NCBI GenBank assembly: GCA_963978905.1
Contig: OZ022259.1
Coordinates: 992,001-1,056,000 of the forward strand
Origin: Trichostrongylus colubriformis
Taxonomy: Eukaryota; Nematoda; Chromadorea; Rhabditida; Trichostrongylidae
Direction: 5' to 3'
DNA length: 64,000 nucleotides
In this document: in pieces, positions 56,201 to 64,000 of the stretch
How the letters are laid out: each line of letters opens with the position of its first letter
Position numbering within the stretch: position 1 is the stretch's first letter
The notes under the pieces: model-generated
Database searches by the model: none
What the model was told of the DNA's origin: nothing
What the model saw: the letters and a program-made list of their open reading frames with translations, nothing else
Made by a program: the position numbers and the translations under genes

Positions 56201-59200
56201 GGGAAAGCGAATCAACACTGAGCGCGAAAATCTAAACAGCGTTTTTTTTTTTTCGCCAACTCGCTGTTCGAAGGTTGCTTCGTTCACTTTGTTTGGACTG
56301 ACTAACATATCAGGTCGTTCGGAAAATTCTTGCTGTTTGTTTCACACTGTTTCACACGCTGTTTCGATGTTTCACACTTTGAGATATTTTTTTATTCTTC
56401 CCAGGGTGTCACATGTTCCACAAACAATCCTGAAAAAGTTGATGAGCTGAGCTACGGGACTCTGCTGCGTCCAGAATACTTATCTGATCTGGCCTAACGG
56501 ATTACTACTTCCTCGAGCGTCTCAACAGCTTTCTTCGGGAGAAATTCGCTGTACATAGTTTTTCAGAATCCTAAGCCTGAGAACAGTCAAGCTTGTATCT
56601 TATGGCAAAAATGTGCTGATTCTTATTTTGATTGATAAAATTTATTATGAGCTAGGATATGCGCATATTATAAGTTGGAAGTCGAAAACCGCATGAACTC
56701 CTCGAACTAGCAAGTAAGAAAATGACTTGAAATCAAACTTACCCTGGATCAGCCGCTGCACGGCAAAGAAACGTCCGAAATTGAATTTGCCATCGTGTGA
56801 TCACACCATAAGCGATAACTGCCACTCCGTTGCAGAACCTTCTATATATACATATTCGTCAGCACGAAGTTACATAGTTAATTCGTTCTCGATTAGATTA
56901 CTTGGTGAAAACTGATAGTACTTGCTCTTGAGTCCAATGTGTAGGTACCATTCGGTTTTAACGCGCCACTCTCAGTGAGGGCATGTTCTACCGATCAATA
57001 GGAAATAGCCAGCAGAACTGGTGAAATATATGGGTCCTTCCCAAGAGACAACATCAGCCGAAGAGACATGGACTACACAGCAGGCACAGCCAAACCTGCT
57101 TTTAAATATCTGAGACTCTGATTACCATTTAGAAGGCGAATAACACCCGGACCCTACAGTGCTATGATGCAGCGCTTGTGCCCCTTCGTATCCCAATAGC
57201 GCCAAGGGTTCTCTTTTATCACTGCAAGATTTTGTTAACATTTACGTCGGCGTTTAGTGGCTGGAAATAGGAGCCAATCAATAATTTTCAGCGAATTCGC
57301 GGAAGTAGAACTACTGGCTGACGTCGTCTATGGCCTTCACACGTGCCATCCGGAAAAAATCGAGCAGTGGGAAGGTTCGTTTTGATATCGAAAAGTTGGA
57401 GCCTTTACAAGAGTTAAATCAATTTCAGAAGCTGGCCTAATCCCAAAGATGATGGTTGTCTGGTTGAGCGAAACAGTGCCCAACTGTTTGCTTAGCAGCG
57501 CTCACGAGGGGAAACTCGTCCAATTCACCATCACCAAAGACATTCCCGAACTGGCCTCATATCTGAGAACAAGGTATGGACACGTTTATGGCAAAAAAGA
57601 TATTAAGATTATGTAAACGGCACATAGACGAATCGGAGAGCACCGCCTCTTTGCGGACGAGTTATCTCCTACTATGACCGGGGTGCCTCAGTTTGAAAAA
57701 AATCTGGTGCAGTGATCACAATTTGCACAGTTTCGGTTTTTCAGCTGCTCACTGTTCTCTATCTGTATCGGACGTTTCTTTCCGAGGCTGAAGTCCGAGT
57801 TCCCGGATCAATATGTCGATCTGCACTTCCATACCTATGACGCACCATTTGTACAAATGCACGATGGAGAAGTGATAATGAACGCGACATTTGCAGTCGA
57901 TTTTTATATTCATCCAAGGAAAGACCACATGAAGAGTCTGGCACGAATGGGTGAGTCTTTCATTTTGTGCAACTCCCATTTTGAGATCCCAGGCAGGAGT
58001 GAAACAAACGGCGTTAAAGACCCATTACAGATAATTTTGGACGAGTGTGGAACATAAAAGCAAAGGTACGTAGTAGTGCAGCAAAATGGAAGGAACGGAA
58101 TGAAACTGTCCAAAACTCAAGAATAAAACGATGGCGATGCAAAGGGCGAGGGCAACTGAATCAACTACCCGTGAACGTTGCCCCGCCTTTCTGAACTACT
58201 TGGCCATCAACATCAGTTGAGAGGAACGCGTCCAAGGAAGGCCGCGTTAAAAACCCCATACATGGGCGCTCTGGGCCATTGCATTCAAATCCATTATACA
58301 TTCCAGCACAATCCAATTTTCAATCGTTTTTTTTTTTTGGGGGGGGGGGGGGGAGTGATTCGAAGAAATAATTAAAAGCCAGCAATGCAGATATACGTAA
58401 TCCTAGGAAGGAATGAAGTTTTAGGGTGGATGAATCAACTCGGTTCCTTCCTTCTTTATCCACTTGCACAAAGCTGATAGACAACTCAATCTTTTTGTCC
58501 TTTTCGAATTAGTTTTACCTCTTAAATGACTCTTGAAGAATCAAAATAACCTGCTCGGGGCATCATAGCGATTCAAATAACAACAGAAAAATCGGCTAGA
58601 TGAATGTAGAATAAAGAAAGAGGATAAAAAAAGAAGAGCGTGCATGTGAAATAAGATGGAACGGAATCGATACAAGAAGTGCTGCTAGCGATGTTGTGCC
58701 CGCGTGGGCTTACCTGATCGGGTAGATTTGGCATTGACTAGATCAGATCAAATCTGAACTTCGCCCTTACTGTCGAGGCAACTTTTTAACTAAGACATTT
58801 CTGCGAAAAAGACCTTTTAAGGGAGGACTACCAGCTAGTAAGAGGCTATCTGGGGTCACTGGTAACATTAACTGGTCCGTTTCCATGAGGCAGTCTTCTC
58901 TTCAGATACTTCCAAATTTCTTGGGAAGTTGAAGAAAGAAAACAGCGGAAGCGAAAGAGAGCAATGGCGACTACTCATAGCGAGCGACGGAATCGCTTCT
59001 ACAGTCGATTGACGCAACGTGCAGGGCTCTGCTCAGATCCAGGGCCTCCGCTGCGTCAATCGCGGGCTAGGCATGAATGCTATGAAATCTCTATCTATGT
59101 TCTTCTCTCCCTTAATCGGCTGAGTTTGAAGACGGTCTCTTTGGCTCGCCCAGTTAATCCACTGAACCCTACTCCTGGACTTATCACGAGAAACGGTGGA

Positions 59201-60145
59201 TACCGGTAGGCGGACAAATTTAGCCCTTAACGTGGCATGTTTTCAGTTTTGGAATCTTCGTCGATTATTCTTCCTGAGATTGTGGATAACCGGCTGACAG
59301 GCAGTCTCAATGACACTCAACTTCAGCTTTGGGAGGACTTCTCCGATATCGGCGAAATGTCCAAAACGTGCGTTCTAAGGGCGTCACCACCCTCAAAAGG
59401 GCGTGGCCTAGAAGGCTGAGATTCCGTTTTCCCAATAGACGTTTCACTGCGGCCGATTAATGACTGATTTCAGCTTTTTGACGATGTTCGAGAAAGTGTT
59501 TGCGACTTTTGCTCGGGTGATGGTCGAAGCCGTACTGCACAAGGGTGTTCCCCTGCCTATCTTTGATAATGTGACCATATCAGGCAGGTTCTACTCATCT
59601 TTGACTACGATTTCAACTCAATATAGCTCCTCGAGCATTTTCTGGGTCAGAAAATCGCGTTAACAATAGATGAGGTTAGCGATATTCACGTTTGGACAGT
59701 ATGAAGCATGACGGCCACATGTGGCCCCATACTAAACGGTTTCCCTCCTCATATACGATTTCTAGCGAGGGAAAGATGGGGGAGCTTGAACTTTTTTGGG
59801 TTCATGGCTATTTGGACCCTTGGTGCGCCTCTGCATGAACTGTCACTGTCTATCTCCCAGTTAAGTCGATTTTCAATTTTTTAAAATTTCTATATCCAAC
59901 TTTTCTCTGCTTTCTGCCTTAGGAATCTTTGAATATGTCAGTTCAACTCAGTCTCCCCCCCCCCCCTCCCCCCCCCGTGGAGTCATCTTGCAAACTTTGG
60001 TGGTGTAAATTACGGGCACCATCGACTGTGGTTGGAGTCATTTCTTCCACGTTTCACCGATCGATCATAGTCCATTTCAGGCGACTCCGAAATACGAATA
60101 TTCGAGAAGCACGTCCGTCTTAATGCCGATTTTGAGTTCAGATGA
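50264..60145 (+). CDS. BPI/LBP/CETP-family secreted lipid-binding protein
   Basis: Twelve exons, about 490 residues: 50264-50416, 51772-51890, 53048-53168, 54485-54621, 55537-55621, 55722-55852, 57292-57374, 57429-57573, 57745-57950, 59247-59367, 59474-59587, about 60081-60145. It begins with a signal peptide (RWLLFVEFLAIASSLTVA). The N-terminal barrel has LEIPKIALPDI, GLWEAEYTI, HPQVIVGDC, LPWLVNLFRTEI and HNQACETA; the two Cys are 40 residues apart, the spacing of the disulfide in human BPI. The C-terminal barrel has FAVDFYIHP, DNRLTGSL and GVPLPIFDN. Family members bind lipopolysaccharide or lipids. All junctions are in phase except the last: the expected ending SEIRIFEKHVRLNADF lies one base out of frame with exon 11, so that exon boundary or the assembly is off. 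Confidence 0.88.
54885..55375 (-). repeat. R1/R2-type repeat in BPI-family intron 4
   Basis: Read on the minus strand it ends with ATTTCGTGACAGACGG, GGACGGACAAAGGGACGGAC and TTTTATATATAGTAG, the same terminal module as R1. Inside, two diverged direct copies of about 230 bp (GTGGAGATGGGGACAAGTGT at 54962 and 55240) carry the CGCCCACGATGGGCGG and CATGTG strings of R2. Confidence 0.7.
56025..56200. repeat. half copy of the 48.2-kb foldback family
   Basis: CTATGTTGTATTTGCTTACTG, GCGGACCACATGCAATGTTTCACG and GGCTGAGATACAGTTCCTG parallel the arm at 48240-48340. It lies in intron 6 of the BPI-family gene. Confidence 0.55.
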
Positions 60146-60183
60146 CTTGGAAATTTTTGTGGAACTTTAAACTTCACTTTTTG

Positions 60184-60189
60184 AATAAA
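60184..60189 (+). terminator. AATAAA polyadenylation signal of the BPI-family gene
   Basis: AATAAA lies 38 bases after the proposed stop codon and supports the 3' end of the gene model. Confidence 0.6.
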
Positions 60190-60591
60190 ACGTAAACCCT
60201 TTGATTGTGTGGCCTAAGGGCAAGGAGCAATGAACCGACCACGACGCCATAAGGTCCCAAGGCTGTGCAACAAATTCTTCCAAGAATCAAAAGTGAGGTA
60301 CCGTCCTCGGAATTTTTCCCTTTTTCCCGTTGTTCTCCATCTCTTACCACTTCCATTTCCTTTTTAATGATATAGTCTTATGAACTGAAATCACTGCGAG
60401 GGGTATATTTCGAGCGCTCATCAGAAGTACGCAGTGGAGTGTGTCCGAACTCTCGAATTAGGCGAAGACATCCAAGGGATCGGCAGCCACGTCCCTTAGC
60501 GTGCACCAATTCATAACTGGACCAGTCCTGCTCTGCGCGGTGACCCAAATCAAGTGTTCTGACGCACGGTAAGATGTGGGTCCGCACATAC

Positions 60592-60668
60592 CTTTGTGGG
60601 AAGACAGTGATCATAACCTATAACGAAATTCATTACTACGCCGTCTTCATCGAATTTCAGTGAAGTAT
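60592..60668 (-). CDS. possible exon of an unassigned minus-strand gene
   Basis: Between a GCCTAG acceptor and a GTATGTGC donor lie 77 bases reading TSLKFDEDGVVMNFVIGYDHC and LPTK in one open frame. Composition is coding-like. It might be a later exon of the NUDT9-like gene at the right edge, but phase and homology do not prove it. Confidence 0.3.
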
Positions 60669-60945
60669 CTAGGCATAAACATAAAAAAGGTCGTGTACAC
60701 TTTTGTCGAATTATCGCGCGGCGAGCAGCGCCACGGATTTCTTTGCGTGTGATTGCGTACATTGCAACACTACCCTCAAAGTTTTGCGCCCGAATTTATT
60801 ACTTCTTAATTAGGATTTCTATCATGTAATGTTATCGTTTCTTTTGCTTTTCATATTACTATTTTGTCTTATTGGGGCACAACAGTTATAAACACAAAGT
60901 TTTCAGATAATGATAGGATAAATAGCTATTTCTTGATGGCCTTCC

Positions 60946-61050
60946 ATAGTACCAGACCCTTGCGCCCTGAGCGGAATTCCAACCGACCGCAGCAAGTTGT
61001 GCTGATGGCGCCACGAGTGCGACGTCGCAAAGCGAAAATTCGACATATAA
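60946..61050. repeat. half copy of foldback family F4
   Basis: CTTGCGCCCTGAGCGGAATTCC, GATGGCGCCACGAGTGCGAC and GCAAAGCGAAAATTCGAC match the right arm of the 46.4-kb copy; the left arm is missing. Confidence 0.65.
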
Positions 61051-62199
61051 GTATACACACCCACGTGAAAACAGCGAAATCTATTCCCTTTGATGATGCG
61101 TGTTCAGCGCTTCTCCTCAATCCTGGTAGTGACCGTCCACATTCAGACGTGATCCTTTGGGAGACTGCGGTGACTGCACTCAAAATCTGAATTTATAAAG
61201 GAAAGATCAAATCGAGTCTGGCAATAACATCCTGGTATTTGTAAGGAGATGGAGAGCGAACTATGATCCAGCTGAAAGCTCTTCGACCGCAGCAGGATTA
61301 GCAACAAACGATTTTTCCCGGCATGTGACCCCGGATTTGGCCCCTCCCCGCTTTGTCTTCAAAAGAGGTACGATTGCAATGAAGATACCAGTACCTCTTG
61401 GACAATCCAAGCGCCTTCCACAAAAAACATGGTTGGTGGATACAAAACAATCACGACCACTGTACAAACTTTATTTCACCAGTCTCTTTCAATTTGTAAG
61501 ACAAGAATCATTTGATGATCCGAAAGCGTTGAAATGTAGGAAAAGGGAGCTGAGCGAGATCTGGTGACTTCCAGCAATCAACGTAACGGCTACGAAAGGT
61601 TCTAGAATTCGCCCAAATAGGTACACAAACGGTTCTGACAACGGATACATAATCCTGGCGCCAACAAAACGAAGCTGCTCAACGCTCAGTTCCCTTTTGA
61701 ACAGTCACAGCTATACATGGAATGCGATTACTGAGCACGAATCAGAGGTGAGCAATCAGCAAAATTGAATTGATTGGCAATATTGGTTAAATGTAAAAAT
61801 TCCGGAGAAAAAGCCTTCAAAACACAACGGTCATTCGATACCGTAAACTAGTAATGTTTTATTGAGCATGTCTGTGTGCACTTTTGTCAACGACATGGCG
61901 GACCCGATAGCGTGCCAGCTGTAGCCAATAGTCGATTGGAGAACTTTACGATTCCTGGAAAAGATATGTTAAATGTTGTGCACCAACAAATCAATACTAA
62001 AATGAGCAAAGATCAAGCACAGTCGGCATAATGAGTAGGCACCCACAGATGAACCCTGGAGTGAGCATGAGGATTCCGACCGACAGTTTGGCTGTGAAGG
62101 AAGGACTTGGAAGCGGCAGAAGGGGCAATTTCGGTCTACGGTGGAAGACCAGCAGTTTGGACGATTTTAGCTGACTGTAACTATGCAACTGCATCGTGC

Positions 62200-62530
62200 C
62201 ATTTTACCTACCGTACAGAGAGGAATTCTGAGTTCCAACTTCCGTCGATGATCGAAGATGAGGGACGCTTCTGCATTTGCCAAGGTAGAGAAGATTAGAT
62301 GGGCCGGACACGTCATGCGACATCGCGATGCCCTCTGGACCAGAGCGGTAACTGACTGGATCTTCCGTAACGTTAAAGGAACACCTGGATGGTCGCCAGC
62401 CTGATGGTCACGAAAGCTCTGCGCAAAGGAAAGGAGATGCTGCGAGTCTCCGGACCTAGAAGGGTTCACTGGACTACTCTCACTCGCAACATGGACGAAT
62501 GGAGACGTTGCTGGCCCCCACTCGGGACTG
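62200..62530 (+). pseudogene. C-terminal scrap of an RTE-type non-LTR retrotransposon
   Basis: Conceptual reading gives KMRDASAFAKVEKIRWAGHV, RAVTDWIFRNVKGTPG and, in another frame, VHWTTLTRNMDEWRRCWPP. This is the conserved end of the RTE reverse-transcriptase polyprotein, as in Caenorhabditis RTE-1. An internal stop (SPA then TGA near 62400) and a frameshift in the same place, plus a stop upstream of the Lys-Met-Arg segment, make it a dead 5'-truncated fragment. The transcriptase core is not in the window. Confidence 0.8.
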
Positions 62531-63075
62531 CCGTAGCACAGCACTCCAGAGATGAGTTAAAGGCACAGTTCACGATAATATGATTATCTTGATTCCATCC
62601 CCGAGTAGATAGCCGCTTCCACCAGAACAACATGGGTGCCATCACCGCGGCGCGAGGGTGAGTGCTAAACGCGTGAAGAACACGTAAATGAGATGGCGGC
62701 CACCGTCTCAAGATTACCCACACCCATCTTACGATTTGCCAGCAGGGAAGCGGTGGCATATACGTGTATAAGAGGCATGATATCGACTGCGAAAAGATAA
62801 GATAGGGGGAATTTCCAAAGGAACAGCAACCTTATCGGATGATGTTATCACGCAAAAACTTGTCGAAATGTTTGCCTCTGGTCTGAAGGCTCGTCGAAGC
62901 CAAAGGTCAGCGGCACCTAATTACCATGGTTTTTGAAAGGATTACTTGGCTCTTTCTTTACTTATGTGTTCTTCAGCACCTCCAGAGTCCTTATGGAGAG
63001 AGATGACGCATGAAAATTATCGTGAACTGTGCCTTTAACATTCCACTTCTGAAGTGCTGTGCTACGACAAACATG
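62528..63075. repeat. inverted pair of GGCACAGTTCACGATAAT segments
   Basis: CGTAGCACAGCACTCCAGAG with TTAAAGGCACAGTTCACG (62531-62578) reappears inverted at 63005-63072. The pair brackets about 430 bp and could be the ends of a MITE. The RTE scrap touches the left arm. Confidence 0.6.
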
Positions 63076-63126
63076 AGCGACAATTGTGACGCGAGAAAAA
63101 AGTTTTCAAAAGACTGCGTCACTGAC

Positions 63127-63938
63127 CTCAGTGAGATCGCCCACAGATCATGTTCGGTCCACGCGTGATCCGTGTCGATGTCGTGTTCAATGGCCAGCCT
63201 GGCAATGTGGGCGGGACTAGTGTCAGTTGTAGGGACAGTTTCAGACGCGTCGATGATCGATGAGTCGAGACGACGCATGGAAAACACCTGAATATCTCAT
63301 AGTTTGACCGAAATGCTCGCATTCTTAATCATTGTCACCAGCGTTGCAAAAAAAAAATTCGCACGACTGACCCCTGCACGTTATTGACAAACTGACAGTA
63401 AGCAACCAATACCGTCAGTACATTTGCAAGCCTTCCAGCGATTACATATTGTATAATAAATTCTACTGAGTGATATCCAGCTATTACCTGCGCATCGGAT
63501 TCAGGTAGTCCTATTGCTCTTAACAATGAGGCCAGATGTTCGTCTTTTGAACTACATTCAGGATGTGGTTCATTTGGAAGGTTGTGATGTGAATCGAGCA
63601 GCACCTGAAACATTCTCAAGTTGAAGTCACCAAAATCGCATTAAAATTCAATAGCTACTTGACCATACGTACTTTACAGTCGGCTCTTGTAGTCCCTGTC
63701 AGAATAATGTAGTAGCAACGTTTGTTGGCGCCAAAACGCGGATGGCATCCACGGCCAGCGATACCTGAAATATCGATTGTAGTAGTGATATCGATCGATC
63801 GTGGTACCCACAAAAAACACAAGCCGAACCTCGTCGTCCGAAAGGATTCAGTGGATAGCCAGCAGCTGACAGCATCCATCCTTTGCCAGAATCCATTGCT
63901 TGTCGCGAGCGCCACAACCGTCGCAATTCAGTCACGTT
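63127..63938 (-). CDS. NUDT9-type domain protein, partial (runs off the window)
   Basis: Four minus-strand exons join in phase: 63938-63830, 63764-63673, 63604-63488, 63287-63127. The product contains NPFGRRGIAGRGCHPRFGAN, which matches the NPxGRxGxxGRGxxxxFGxN motif of human NUDT9 and of the TRPM2 C-terminal NUDT9-H domain, and later DTDHAWTEHD, which parallels NTDNAWxE. Both are landmarks of ADP-ribose-binding Nudix proteins. Between them the Nudix box is unrecognisable: NLPNEPHPEC replaces the usual LPGG segment and no REx2EE follows. The product may bind but probably not hydrolyse ADP-ribose, either as an enzyme relative or as the tail of a TRPM-like channel. Exons beyond 63127 (3') and 63938 (5') were not resolved. 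Confidence 0.6.
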
Positions 63939-64000
63939 CTGAAATAAGCGCTAAAAGCACTGCTATAAGATAAGCGACGGCAGGGCAACAATGACAGCTG

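Noticed and set aside
61260..61567. Opposing open frames of about 70-80 codons as exons of the NUDT9-like gene
   Set aside because: A weak similarity to the NUDT9 end was considered, but acceptor signals and phase do not fit.

Overview
The window is nuclear DNA of a nematode, most likely a clade V parasite of the hookworm/strongylid type. Coding sequence is split into short exons with TTTTCAG-type acceptors. Several start codons lie directly behind an unpaired splice acceptor, as expected for spliced-leader trans-splicing. One gene is a near-exact counterpart of Caenorhabditis sel-9. More than half of the window is repeats: tandem arrays, foldback elements, nested insertions and retroelement remains. 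I rebuilt the gene models by hand from splice signals and reading phase, because almost no gene is visible as one long ORF.

Layout: 0.2-8.4 kb is a block of one composite repeat family (called R1 here). One copy has expanded into a 146-bp satellite with higher-order structure, and another is split by a 1.85-kb insertion. At 9.2-9.9 kb are two exons of an unrecognised gene (minus strand), followed by another R1 copy (10.8-12.1 kb). From 13.2 to 23.9 kb runs a minus-strand protein tyrosine phosphatase gene. One of its introns holds a decayed, AT-rich Penelope-like retroelement with the GIY-YIG domain in front of the reverse transcriptase (15.0-18.3 kb). The sel-9/TMED2 gene lies on the plus strand at 25.3-27.5 kb.

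From 28.2 to 47.1 kb are two tandem minus-strand paralogues, each with eight exons. They encode secreted proteins related to the SGNH domain of nematode OAC acyltransferases. Both lack the membrane acyltransferase part, and both appear to lack the catalytic histidine. The first has a 6.4-kb intron filled with a second repeat family (R2), a 117-bp tandem array and a 1.57-kb DNA transposon with a 9-bp target duplication. From 50.3 to 60.1 kb is a plus-strand BPI/LBP/CETP-family lipid-binding protein gene in 12 exons. The right end has an RTE-type retrotransposon scrap (62.2 kb) and four exons of a minus-strand gene with a degenerate NUDT9-type domain that leaves the window.

There is no operon logic linking the genes. 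The common theme is secretory-pathway and extracellular proteins (p24 cargo receptor, secreted SGNH proteins, BPI-like protein) plus one phosphatase, in a region strongly expanded by mobile DNA in introns and spacers. I saw no rRNA gene, intact tRNA gene or CRISPR array.
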